NCBI RefSeq assembly: GCF_902490045.1
Contig: NZ_CABUCJ010000013.1
Span: 1-35,890 of the forward strand
DNA from: an uncultured Anaerotruncus sp.
GTDB lineage: Bacteria; Bacillota; Clostridia; Oscillospirales; Ruminococcaceae
Direction: 5' to 3'
Length of the DNA: 35,890 bases
Shown here: one piece after another, positions 6,923-14,707 of the stretch
Position numbering within the stretch: position 1 is the first letter of the stretch
How the letters are laid out: each line of letters starts with the position of its first letter
The notes under the pieces: generated by a model
Database searches by the model: none
Seen by the model: only the letters and a program-made list of their open reading frames with translations
Told to the model about the DNA's origin: nothing
Translations under genes and position numbers: made by a program

Positions 6923-7350
6923 CTATGCCTGTTTTTCATTTAATATAGGCCAAAATATAGGCCAAAAAACGATAAAATATCGGGGCAATGCTCATCAAAA
7001 CATTTGTTCCCTTTTTCCCGTGCGATTTTGGCCTATTTTATGTTTTTTACCACTTGGGATTTTTTCGATCCCAACAGCATCTTTTCCTAGATAGGCGTCC
7101 AGTTTTCCATGCTCTTACGTTGAGACGCGCTTCCTCGCGGCCGGCAAGCGTCGCGGCAAGGTACTTGCGGCTGGACACGCTGGAAACCTCCTTCCGCCGG
7201 AGGCTGGGGAACGTGATTTTGGACGCTCCCGGTGGATTTCTCCGCCTTTTGCGGTGGCATTTTGGCGGACGCCGCGGTATAATTAAGGAAAAACGCCTTT
7301 CCCCGGGGCGCTCTTACGCGATGAGGCGAAGGCGGTGGATCGGAGATATG
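6923..7350. other. Non-coding gap after the tRNA genes with short repeats
   Basis: No supported gene. An open frame covers most of it but has no coding character before the methyltransferase. ATATAGGCCAAA is tandemly repeated at 6943-6954 and 6955-6966, and an inverted 10-bp copy lies at 7027-7036. A TATAAT at 7278-7283 may be the -10 of the methyltransferase promoter, though no clear -35 is seen. The region changes from AT-rich (6930-7090) to GC-rich (7100-7340). Confidence 0.6.
6943..6966 (+). repeat. Tandem 12-bp repeat next to tRNA-Pro
   Basis: Two exact adjacent copies of ATATAGGCCAAA, plus an inverted partial copy 60 bp downstream. This could be a relic of an integration site at the tRNA. 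Confidence 0.6.
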
Positions 7351-8178
7351 ATGTCCAATATCATTGAAATCAGCGATTTTTCATCGCCCGGACTGGAGCT
7401 TTTTGCCCGCCTTACGGAAGCGCAGCTGCGAAACCGGTTGGAACCGGAAAGGGGCGTCTTTATCGCTGAAAGCCCCAAAGTGATTGCGCTTGCGCTCGAC
7501 GCGGGGTGCGCGCCCGTCTCCCTTTTGGTGGAGCGCAAACAGATTGCCGGGCAGGCGCGCGAAATCATCGCCCGATGCCCGGGCGTTCCTGTCTATACCG
7601 CGGACGACGATCTGCTGGCACGACTGACCGGTTATCGGCTGGCCCGCGGGGTGTTGTGCGCCATGCGCCGCCCACGGCTGCCCAGCGTCGAGGAATTGTG
7701 CGCCGGCGCGCGCCGGGTGGCGATACTGGAAAACATTATGGACTCCACCAATGTCGGCGCCATTGTCCGCTCGGCCGCGGCGCTGAATATCGACGCCGTG
7801 CTGGTCACCCCCTCATGCAGCGATCCGCTGTGCCGGCGCGCGGTGCGGGTCAGCATGGGCACCGTCTTCCAGGTGCCGTGGACCCGCATCGGCGGCGATT
7901 CCGCCGAGTGGCCGCAGCCGGGCATTGAGCGCGTGCGGAAGCTGGGTTTCAAGCTTGTCGGCATGGCGTTAAGCGACACCGCCGTCAGCATAGAGGACCC
8001 GAGGCTCGCCGCGGAAGAGAAGCTCGCGATTGTGCTGGGAACGGAGGGCTATGGGCTTTCGCCCCGCACGGTTGCCGGCTGCGATTATATCGCCCGCATT
8101 CCGATGTCCCATAAGGTGGACTCCCTGAACGTTGCCGCGGCCAGCGCGGTCGCCTTTTGGCAGCTCAGGCCCCGGTGA
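7351..8178 (+). CDS. TrmH/SpoU-family RNA 2'-O-methyltransferase
   Basis: A 275-residue SPOUT methyltransferase. Residues 1-105 form the variable N-terminal RNA-binding domain of RlmB/TsnR-like proteins. The C-terminal catalytic domain has all three motifs: N134-VGAIVRSA with R140; IVLGTEGYGL with E232; and IPMSHKVDSLNVAAA at 250-264, which forms the SAM-binding trefoil knot. By family it methylates ribose 2'-OH in rRNA or tRNA; the target base cannot be predicted. Start: ATG ATG at 7348/7351 follows CGGAG, and the second gives the better spacing. It is monocistronic, with a strong hairpin about 60 bp after its stop. Confidence 0.92.
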   Translation: MSNIIEISDFSSPGLELFARLTEAQLRNRLEPERGVFIAESPKVIALALDAGCAPVSLLVERKQIAGQAREIIARCPGVPVYTADDDLLARLTGYRLARGVLCAMRRPRLPSVEELCAGARRVAILENIMDSTNVGAIVRSAAALNIDAVLVTPSCSDPLCRRAVRVSMGTVFQVPWTRIGGDSAEWPQPGIERVRKLGFKLVGMALSDTAVSIEDPRLAAEEKLAIVLGTEGYGLSPRTVAGCDYIARIPMSHKVDSLNVAAASAVAFWQLRPR

Positions 8179-8237
8179 CTTCAGCGTTTTCATGAGGCGC
8201 GAAGAATGGGGCGGACATGGAATATTTGGCGTATGTG

Positions 8238-8268
8238 AGGGCCCGCGGCCAATTTGGCTGCGGGCCCT
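8238..8268 (+). terminator. GC-rich hairpin after the methyltransferase gene
   Basis: AGGGCCCGC (8238-8246) pairs with GCGGGCCCT (8260-8268), with an inner GCCA/TGGC stem. It lacks a T tract, so termination is uncertain. Confidence 0.45.
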
Positions 8269-8315
8269 TCAAACGGGCTTGGGAGCCTTTTCTGCGATGG
8301 ATCTGAGTTTTTATA

Positions 8316-8362
8316 TTGACAATGATCTATGTGTTGCATATAATAACACATAGATCATTGTC
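8316..8362 (+). promoter_or_regulatory. Sigma-A promoter and perfect ArsR-type operator
   Basis: -35 TTGACA (8316-8321), 17-bp spacer, -10 TATAAT (8339-8344). Positions 8318-8335 and 8345-8362 form perfect 18-bp inverted arms around a 9-bp centre that contains the -10. A repressor bound here would cover the whole promoter, as expected for an autoregulated arsR operon that opens when metalloid binds. Confidence 0.92.
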
Positions 8363-8379
8363 GATATGAGGTGTGAACG

Positions 8380-8676
8380 ATGGATACCATTGATGTTGCG
8401 TCGATTTGCAAGGCGTTGGGAGATTCCAACCGCCTGCAAATTGTACAAATGCTGTCTGATGGTGAGAAGTGCGCCTGCAGGCTGTTGGAACACTTTGAAA
8501 TTACACAGCCGACCCTTTCTCACCACATGAAAATTCTCTGTGAGTGCGGCCTGGTGAGGGTTCGGAAAGAGGGCAAGTGGAGCCACTACTCCTTAAGCTG
8601 TGATACGCTGGATTCGTTTAAGCGGTTTATCGGCGGCCTTTCCTGCGCTGAGGATACAGGAGAGTGCTGCCAATGA
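8380..8676 (+). CDS. ArsR/SmtB-family metal(loid)-responsive repressor
   Basis: A 98-residue winged-helix repressor. The family pattern is clear: an N-terminal ALGDSNRLQIVQML helix, the metal-site helix with EKCACRLLEHF (C31 and C33, equivalent to ELCVCDL of ArsR), then QPTLSHHMKILCECGLVRVR (the recognition helix) and the wing GKWSHYSL. A C-terminal CC adds possible thiol ligands. The CxC in helix 3 points to As(III)/Sb(III)-type sensing rather than zinc. It is first in an operon with a permease and a thioredoxin-like protein, directly behind a promoter enclosed by a perfect palindrome. The ATG follows GAGGTG. Its stop overlaps the permease start. Confidence 0.93.
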   Translation: MDTIDVASICKALGDSNRLQIVQMLSDGEKCACRLLEHFEITQPTLSHHMKILCECGLVRVRKEGKWSHYSLSCDTLDSFKRFIGGLSCAEDTGECCQ

Positions 8677-9671
8677 TCTGGGATTTTATTCAAAATCAAC
8701 TTCTCGGTATGAAATGGCTCAATGCGCTGATCGGTACGGTGCTTTCTGTCCTGGGGATAGATGTCGGCAGCCGCATGGGCGGCAGCATTCAGTTTTTTCT
8801 TTATGACACGGTGAAGATTACCATTCTACTCTGCTTCCTGATTTTTTTCATCAGCTATCTTCAGAGCTACTTCCCGCCAGAGCGAAGCAAAAAGATTCTT
8901 GGACGGTTTCATGGCATTTGGGCAAACTGCATTTCCGCCCTGCTGGGTACGGTAACGCCGTTTTGCTCCTGCTCCTCCATCCCGCTTTTTATCGGCTTTA
9001 GCAGCGCGGGCTTGCCATTAGGCGTGACATTTTCATTTTTGATTTCCTCCCCAATGGTGGATTTGGGGAGCCTCGTACTGCTTATGAGCATTTTCGGGTC
9101 AAAGGTTGCCATTATCTATGTGGTGATGGGATTAGTCATCGCCGTGGCGGGCGGGACCGTCATCGAGAAGCTGCACATGGAAAAGTATGTGGAGAGCTTC
9201 ATTCTCACAGCAGGCAGCGTAGATATGGAATCCCCCGACCTGACAAGGAAGGAGCGGCTGGTCTATGCCAAAGAGCAGATGCTCTCCACGTTCAAAAAGG
9301 TGTTTCCTTATATCCTTGCAGGTGTCGGCATTGGCGCCCTCATCCACAACTGGATTCCCGAACACTGGATCGAGGCCGCCTTGGGAAGCGGCAATCCCTT
9401 TGGCGTCATTCTTGCCACGCTGGTGGGCATCCCCATGTATGCCGACATTTTTGGGACCATCCCTATCGCAGAGGCCCTGCTCTTTAAGGGCGCGCAGCTC
9501 GGCACCATCCTCGCCTTTATGATGGCGGTGACCACGTTGAGTCTGCCGTCCATGATCATGCTGAAAAAAGCTGTCAAGCCGAGACTGCTGGGCCTGTTCA
9601 TCGGTATTTGCGCCGTGGGTATCATTCTCGTCGGATATTTCTTTAATGTAATTCAGACGTTCCTTCTATAA
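8673..9671 (+). CDS. ArsP/DUF318-type permease, probable metalloid exporter
   Basis: A 332-residue polytopic membrane protein of the DUF318 permease family (ArsP, YraQ-like). About eight hydrophobic segments flank the conserved TPFCSCSSIPLFIGF motif (C98, C100) and a second half with GIPMYADIFGTIPIAEAL. ArsP relatives export trivalent organoarsenicals; others in the family have been linked to different metals, so arsenic is inferred from the ArsR neighbour. The ATG at 8673 overlaps the arsR stop (ATGA) and follows AGGAGAG. The cytosolic loop between the halves contains a short charged stretch (DLTRKERLVYAKEQML). The sequence reads less GC-rich than the flanking housekeeping genes. Confidence 0.9.
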   Translation: MIWDFIQNQLLGMKWLNALIGTVLSVLGIDVGSRMGGSIQFFLYDTVKITILLCFLIFFISYLQSYFPPERSKKILGRFHGIWANCISALLGTVTPFCSCSSIPLFIGFSSAGLPLGVTFSFLISSPMVDLGSLVLLMSIFGSKVAIIYVVMGLVIAVAGGTVIEKLHMEKYVESFILTAGSVDMESPDLTRKERLVYAKEQMLSTFKKVFPYILAGVGIGALIHNWIPEHWIEAALGSGNPFGVILATLVGIPMYADIFGTIPIAEALLFKGAQLGTILAFMMAVTTLSLPSMIMLKKAVKPRLLGLFIGICAVGIILVGYFFNVIQTFLL

Positions 9672-9692
9672 TCTGTAAAGGAGATTTTTACA

Positions 9693-10043
9693 ATGGCTTT
9701 GTTTGGAAGGAAAAAGGAAGAAAGAACAGCCTCCTGCTGCTGTGGAGGAAGCTGCACCCCCGAATCTAAGGAGAAAGCGAAAACTGCCAAGGCCGAGAGC
9801 GCATCTGTGAAAATCCTCGGCTCCGGCTGTGCGAAGTGCAACCAGTTGGAAGCCGCTACCCGTGAGGCGCTTGCCCAGCTCGGCATGGGGGATGCCATTG
9901 ACCATGTGACGGACTTTGCGCAGATTGCCGCTTATGGCGTGATGACCACTCCGGCACTGGTGGTAGACGGGAAAGTGGTGTCCTACGGAAAAGTTCTCAA
10001 AACTGAGGAAGTGGCGAAGATATTACAAAAGGTGCGGGGATGA
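9693..10043 (+). CDS. Thioredoxin-like small disulfide protein with Cys-rich N-terminus
   Basis: A 116-residue protein whose residues 38-116 form a small thioredoxin/glutaredoxin fold (VKILGSGCAKCNQLEAATREAL, redox pair C46/C49, then TTPALVVDGKVV with the cis-proline). This matches the redox-active disulfide protein 2 group that often accompanies DUF318 permeases. An N-terminal extension carries CCCGGSC (residues 15-21), a possible metal- or metalloid-binding cluster joined by a charged Lys/Glu linker. It may hand thiol-bound substrate to the permease or keep it reduced (inference). It is last in the arsR operon, 21 bp after the permease, with AAAGGAG before the ATG. Confidence 0.9.
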   Translation: MALFGRKKEERTASCCCGGSCTPESKEKAKTAKAESASVKILGSGCAKCNQLEAATREALAQLGMGDAIDHVTDFAQIAAYGVMTTPALVVDGKVVSYGKVLKTEEVAKILQKVRG

Positions 10044-10047
10044 CGCA

Positions 10048-10302
10048 ATGAGTGGCCAGCCGAAAGCAGCCTCCGTGTGGAAGATACCCCTCCCTCAGAA
10101 ATGTCAGGTTCGTAAAACAGTGGTTTTGCGGTGTTGGTGTAAACAAAACAGGATTGTTTTTTACGAAAGTAAAAGACAATCCTGTTCGCTTTTCATGTGA
10201 AAAAGGGAAGCGAAATAGCATAGAAGGGGATATCAATCAGTGAAAACCGATCCGGTACGTTTTGAAGAATATACCGAGCGAGGACGGATTTCAACAGATG
10301 GT
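10048..10302 (+). other. Intergenic stretch with 18-bp hairpin, possible mobile-element remnant
   Basis: No supported gene. The arms 10147-10164 and 10169-10186 pair with one G-T mismatch around a GAAA tetraloop. T-rich sequence follows only weakly, so the hairpin may terminate the arsR operon. A short open frame at 10048-10200 (50 codons, ending in a Lys/Arg/Cys-rich tail) lacks a ribosome site and overlaps the hairpin. Its sequence gives an impression of recurrent element-borne DNA, which I cannot verify. Confidence 0.4.
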
Positions 10303-11409
10303 CTATCTTACCGTGAACGGCCAGTTGATATTTTCGAGGTAATCCTTATCGGGGAGTTTTGGGAAATTAACGGTCGGCAGCGTCTGATACCAGTAAGCAA
10401 CTGAGGCCAAATCGTCCTGTAAGGGCAGATAACGGCCATCTTCACGCCACCCGAGCGCCTGGATTGTCACACGCAGGTCATTCTCAAAGCGTATGGGATC
10501 TGCAATATGCCAGCGGTACATTCCGAATCGCGGCTGGCTCTGATAGAGCCCGTCCGGACGCATTACGTGATGCAGTCCCGAGTATGCTGTCGAGAATGCT
10601 TCATACTGTTTGGTCTGTTGGTTCTCAAAATTATAAGAGCCGCAGAAATAATCTTCCGTGCCGGTCCCACAGATGGTGGGAAAATCCGAGTCGCCGTCCA
10701 TATAGAACTTAATCTCGCCTTCGCCCCACCACCCAACACTGTTGGATTGCCATGCCATATAGGTCCCGACATATTGTCCTTCGCCTTGGATGCCATCGAC
10801 AATCGTATATACTTCCCCATAGGGGAGTGGGTTTGTGCGGCGGAACTGGGCGTGGAAATAGGCGGCATCGTCAGGGATGTCCGTTAAGGTATAGTTGATT
10901 TGGTAATAGATAGTTACGGGAACTTTATCAATATTCTCAAGAGTCATCTTGCAATGTTTTTTGAACGGCATTTGCCAGTAGCAGTTGAACGCACTGCCGG
11001 GGTTTACACATACGGCGAGGGAGTTTAGAGGCGCGTAGGAATCCCATGAACTTGCAAAAAAGTCACCAATCGGGCATTCAACAGAGGGCTGCTCCTGTCC
11101 GTCCCAATACATACGAATGATCGTGTTGCGCCATTTTCCCGTGGGGGTAAGCCAGATTTGCTGGACACAACCGGGACCGTCGATCTCGGCAATGGTGAAG
11201 GTGGTACCGGGCTGGATGATGATATAGGGATTAACTTTCCAGCCAAGGCCTAGGCTCTGGGCGGCGTGTTTTGCAGTACCGTTTTCGAGCGGTGTCATGC
11301 CCCCCTTTCCTTTTTCGCCCGTAAAGTTCTCTGGGGAAATCGAGCGTGTCTTTGCTTTGGATACGCGGAATAAATTCCCCATGTTTGTGTTCAGTCCGTT
11401 AAAGCTCAT
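10303..11409 (-). CDS. GH172 (DUF2961) glycoside hydrolase
   Basis: A 368-residue protein of the DUF2961/GH172 family. The N-terminal jelly-roll-like half has the typical KGKGGMTPLENGTAKHAAQ and GPGCVQQIWLTP. The core WWGEGEIKFYMDGD, followed by FPTICGTGTEDYF (about residues 225-255), contains the two glutamates that correspond to the catalytic pair described in the family. Characterised GH172 enzymes act on D-fructofuranose and D-arabinofuranose linkages (difructose anhydrides, D-arabinan). There is no signal peptide, so it acts in the cytosol on imported oligosaccharide. Start: ATG at 11409 after GAGAGG; an upstream in-frame ATG at 11490 overlaps no ribosome site. It is last in the minus-strand operon, behind the transporter genes. 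Confidence 0.9.
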   Translation of the reverse strand: MSFNGLNTNMGNLFRVSKAKTRSISPENFTGEKGKGGMTPLENGTAKHAAQSLGLGWKVNPYIIIQPGTTFTIAEIDGPGCVQQIWLTPTGKWRNTIIRMYWDGQEQPSVECPIGDFFASSWDSYAPLNSLAVCVNPGSAFNCYWQMPFKKHCKMTLENIDKVPVTIYYQINYTLTDIPDDAAYFHAQFRRTNPLPYGEVYTIVDGIQGEGQYVGTYMAWQSNSVGWWGEGEIKFYMDGDSDFPTICGTGTEDYFCGSYNFENQQTKQYEAFSTAYSGLHHVMRPDGLYQSQPRFGMYRWHIADPIRFENDLRVTIQALGWREDGRYLPLQDDLASVAYWYQTLPTVNFPKLPDKDYLENINWPFTVR

Positions 11410-11501
11410 ATTTTCAATCCTCTCAAAATACTGATTCGATGAATGATCCTTCTGTGGTTGAAGGGGCTCGAGTTGCCGAGATACATGCATAACAGATCAG
11501 A

Positions 11502-12323
11502 TTATTCTTTCATGCCCGACATAGCAACTCCGCTGATAAAATACCGTTGCGCAAACACATAGATCACCAGCAGCGGGATAATCGAGATCACAGTGCCAGC
11601 CAGCACGGGTCCGTAGGCAATGATGTTTTCGCCGGTAAACAGCGCCAATCCGGCTGAGAGCGTGCGCATCCGAGGATTACTTGTCAGCATCATGGGATAC
11701 AGCAGGTCGTTCCAGTTGTGCATGAGGGTGATGATAGCCATAGTAAGCAATCCGGGTTTTACAAGCGGCAGCATAATACGGAAAAAAATCCCGATCTCGC
11801 TGCATCCGTCTATGCGCGCCGCTTCCTCCAGGCCCCGTGGCAAGCCGACAAAACTGGCCCGCATCAAGAAAATACCGAACGGCGCAGCCATACGTGGTAA
11901 AATGAGCCCCCAGAAGGTATCGAGCAGACCCATATTAAATTCCATAAAGTACAGCGGTATCATGTATACCTGAAACGGAATCATCATGGCCATCAGGATC
12001 AAATAGGACATAACCTTTTTCCCTTTGAAATCCAGCCTTGCCATGGCATAACCGGCCAGGGTGTTGAAGACAAGCTGGAAGAGTACAACCCCGCCCGCAA
12101 AAATTACCGTATTCCGGATGTTGTACAACAATGGGATAACGTCGAATACTCTTTTATAATTGGCCGTGGTATACCCTTCCGAAAACAGGGTGGGCGGCCA
12201 GCTTACGATATCTCTTTCAGGTTTAAAGGAAGAAACCAACAACCATAAAAACGGGAATAAAATACATACCATCAGAACCAGCATGACAACCTTATGTGCA
12301 ATTGCCGACACCCTTTTATTCAA
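11502..12323 (-). CDS. Carbohydrate ABC transporter permease, MalG type
   Basis: A 273-residue inner-membrane permease with six predicted helices. The EAA loop that contacts the ATPase is EEAARIDGCSEIGIFFRIML, followed by PLVKPG. The N-terminus (VMLVLMVCILFPFLWLLVSS, then FKPERDI) and closing YFISGVAMSGMKE are typical of CUT1-family MalG/LacG-like subunits. It pairs with the MalF-type permease 13 bp upstream. No ATPase is encoded in the locus, so a shared MsmX-like ATPase is expected. It imports the substrate bound by the lipoprotein encoded earlier in the operon. Confidence 0.94.
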   Translation of the reverse strand: MNKRVSAIAHKVVMLVLMVCILFPFLWLLVSSFKPERDIVSWPPTLFSEGYTTANYKRVFDVIPLLYNIRNTVIFAGGVVLFQLVFNTLAGYAMARLDFKGKKVMSYLILMAMMIPFQVYMIPLYFMEFNMGLLDTFWGLILPRMAAPFGIFLMRASFVGLPRGLEEAARIDGCSEIGIFFRIMLPLVKPGLLTMAIITLMHNWNDLLYPMMLTSNPRMRTLSAGLALFTGENIIAYGPVLAGTVISIIPLLVIYVFAQRYFISGVAMSGMKE

Positions 12324-12336
12324 GCCAACTCCCCCT

Positions 12337-13245
12337 TTAACTGCATTGTTCTTCTTTGCGCGCCATGTACCGGTTCATGGAGAAGGCAATTACTGCGATC
12401 ATGACAAACAGCATCCAAGAGACTGCCGAAGCATAACCCAATTCAAAGGGAGGGCTGAATCCGCGCTTGTAGATATACAGCACCGCGCTCTCGGTCTGGA
12501 ACAAGGGCCCCCCGCCCGTCATGATAAACACCTGATCGAACACCTGCATGGAAGAGATGAAAGTGGTGAGCAGGCAAAACCCGATAGACGGGATGATCTG
12601 GGGAATCGTAATCCAAAAGAACTTTTTTACCGGCCCCGCGCCGTCTATCTCAGCCGACTCGTATAGGGAAGGTGAAACATCCTGGAGGGCGGCGGTCAAA
12701 ATTACCAGCGTCATGCCGAAATCTTTCCACACTGTGGCGATGGCGACAGTTGGCAGTGCCCATTTCGCATCCGTCAGAAAAGCCGGGGCCTGCAATCCAA
12801 GCTGGCGAATCAGGTGGGGGATATAGCCGACATTCCTGTTGAGCAGGACGGTCCATATAATGCTGATGGCGGTTAATGAGCAGACGACCGGGACGAAGCA
12901 AATCGAACGGCACATTTTGTTGAACCAGTTGTTTTTTTGCAATGCCACCGCCAAAAGCAGTCCCACGGAAATTTGAAGGGGGACCTGCCACAACATAAAG
13001 CCGAGCGAGTGCAGGAGGCTGTTGATTGCCCGAGTATCATTGAAAAATCGGATAAAATTGTCAAATCCTGCAAAGGTGATTTCACTAAAGAAGAGATTGA
13101 CATTCAAAAAACCAAATGCCAACGTACCAATCAGCGGGACAAAAGTGAAAACGATCAGAATGATTGCTGCTGGAAAAATAAAAAAGTAGGCGGATCGGTT
13201 CGGTTTATTTAGAAACTTGCCAAGCCGTTTCAGCGAATGCATCAT
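12337..13245 (-). CDS. Carbohydrate ABC transporter permease, MalF/UgpA type
   Basis: A 302-residue permease with six predicted membrane segments, beginning SAYFFIFPAAIILIVFTFVP. The EAA loop is YESAEIDGAGPVKKFFWITI, then PQI. The near-C-terminal MTGGGPLFQTESAVLYIYK is a common signature of CUT1 MalF-like subunits. Start: the ATG at 13245 is preceded by GGGAGGGTG with 7-nt spacing; the frame continues upstream to 13287 without a ribosome site. It lies between the binding-protein gene and the MalG-type gene, separated from the former by a strong intergenic hairpin. Confidence 0.94.
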   Translation of the reverse strand: MMHSLKRLGKFLNKPNRSAYFFIFPAAIILIVFTFVPLIGTLAFGFLNVNLFFSEITFAGFDNFIRFFNDTRAINSLLHSLGFMLWQVPLQISVGLLLAVALQKNNWFNKMCRSICFVPVVCSLTAISIIWTVLLNRNVGYIPHLIRQLGLQAPAFLTDAKWALPTVAIATVWKDFGMTLVILTAALQDVSPSLYESAEIDGAGPVKKFFWITIPQIIPSIGFCLLTTFISSMQVFDQVFIMTGGGPLFQTESAVLYIYKRGFSPPFELGYASAVSWMLFVMIAVIAFSMNRYMARKEEQCS

Positions 13246-13292
13246 ACAACACCCTCCCGGAAAAAAGTCCGCAATCGTTGTGCCCATGCTGG

Positions 13293-13328
13293 CAAGCGGC
13301 GGCGAGAGCTGTTCCCCGCCGCCGCTTG
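13293..13328 (-). promoter_or_regulatory. Intergenic 12-bp hairpin between binding-protein and permease genes
   Basis: CAAGCGGCGGCG (13293-13304) pairs perfectly with 13317-13328 around a 12-nt loop. It has no T tract, so it is more likely an mRNA 3'-end stabiliser or partial terminator giving more binding protein than permease than a full stop. Confidence 0.6.
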
Positions 13329-13350
13329 TTTATCTGGGGTATGATGCGAA

Positions 13351-14679
13351 CTATACCATACCCTGCAAAACTGCGTCGGCTTCTTCCAAAGCTGTCGCGG
13401 GATCTGCGCCCATTTGAATGGACTCCACCATCGGCAGGACGACATCATCAATGATTACGGAAGCCTGAGGGTTTCCGGGTAAAATTGCCTGGGCATAGGA
13501 AGCTTGACCGCCCATCGCCGTGAGGATGGGATTGTTCTTGACTTCATCAATCTCCATAACGGATTTTGTTAAGGGAATAGACATCGCGGAGGTAACCCAG
13601 TTTGAATACGATTCCGCGGAGTACCAGTACTTTATAAATTCATAGATGGCGGCGTGTTTGGAGGCATCTGTGGAAGAGGGGATGGCAAAGCCGGTGGCAT
13701 CCCCGTAGGCAGCAGGCTTGAGGCCCTCTGCGTGAGGGATCGCGGTAATGCCATAATTGATCTCATTATTGGCTAACCCGCCGTTGGCCCATGGCCCGTT
13801 GATCGTCATAGCCAGGTTGCCGCCTATCATCATCTGCATTAATTCATCCAGCGTGGTGCCTTCGGGCCCTGTTTTCTCGGTATGGATCAAGTTTTGCATA
13901 TGCGTCATCACAGCGAGATTTTCCGGGCTGTTCAGAACCGATTGAGTCTGATCCTCGTTGAGAACGCCGCCGCCATAGGAAAGCATCCAGTTCCCGATGA
14001 TATTAAACGCTCCGCCCGATCGGGCCGGTACGCCGAATCCCGATATATTGTTTGCCGGGTCCGTCAGCCGGACGGCGTATTCTTCGAGCTCTTCCCAGGT
14101 TTCGGGCCCTTTTTCAGGGTCCAGTCCGGCCGCCTCAAACAAGTCCTTATTCCAGTATAGGAAAAAGCTGTTGATGGTTTTCGGCAGGAAATATTGCTTG
14201 CCATCTACCTGGGCGATGTTGAGTGCGCCTTCCGAGATGTCGTCCTTATCGACGCCGTCATAACTGAAAAAAGGAGACAGGTCCGTTACGAACCCTTCGG
14301 ACGCATAGCTGGCGAAATAATCAGATGTTATGGTGAAAAAGTCGGGTGCAGTCCCAGATGCAAAGCCGAGTGCCAACTTATTGGATAGGTTATCCAACGG
14401 CATGATATCCATCTCGATAGTAATACCATAATCATTGCTTGCGTTGAACTTATTGACGATATCGGTTAGAATCTCGCCGTCTTCCGCGGTAAAGCTGTTC
14501 CAGTACGTCAGGGTTACAGGCTCTATTGCCGGCGATGCCTCCAGTGAGTCTGCAGTTGACACCGCTTGTGACGGAGAGCTGTCGACGACAGACTGTGAAC
14601 CCTCGCCGCCGCAGGCGGCGAGCCCCACCAGCATTAGGATGGCGGTCAGGATGCTTAGGACACGTTTGACTTTTGACAT
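13351..14679 (-). CDS. Extracellular sugar-binding lipoprotein of the ABC importer
   Basis: A 442-residue solute-binding protein. The signal peptide has a lipobox ending LVGLAAC, with C23 as the lipidated residue, followed by a Ser/Ala-rich linker. The mature part has the type-1 fold signature LTYWNSFTAEDGEIL, FNASNDYGITIEMDIMP and LALGFASGTAPDFFTI, and the later MTINGPWA of CUT1 binding proteins. It captures oligosaccharide at the outer face of the membrane for the two permeases. The ATG at 14679 follows AAGGAGG with 8-nt spacing. It is second in the operon, 28 bp after the DUF6259 gene. Confidence 0.95.
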   Translation of the reverse strand: MSKVKRVLSILTAILMLVGLAACGGEGSQSVVDSSPSQAVSTADSLEASPAIEPVTLTYWNSFTAEDGEILTDIVNKFNASNDYGITIEMDIMPLDNLSNKLALGFASGTAPDFFTITSDYFASYASEGFVTDLSPFFSYDGVDKDDISEGALNIAQVDGKQYFLPKTINSFFLYWNKDLFEAAGLDPEKGPETWEELEEYAVRLTDPANNISGFGVPARSGGAFNIIGNWMLSYGGGVLNEDQTQSVLNSPENLAVMTHMQNLIHTEKTGPEGTTLDELMQMMIGGNLAMTINGPWANGGLANNEINYGITAIPHAEGLKPAAYGDATGFAIPSSTDASKHAAIYEFIKYWYSAESYSNWVTSAMSIPLTKSVMEIDEVKNNPILTAMGGQASYAQAILPGNPQASVIIDDVVLPMVESIQMGADPATALEEADAVLQGMV

Positions 14680-14707
14680 AAATACTTCCTCCTTTTTGTG
14701 TGGTCGG

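Noticed and set aside
6988..7350. N-terminal extension of the SpoU methyltransferase
   Set aside because: The frame is open, but the sequence lacks coding character and the ribosome site lies at 7342.
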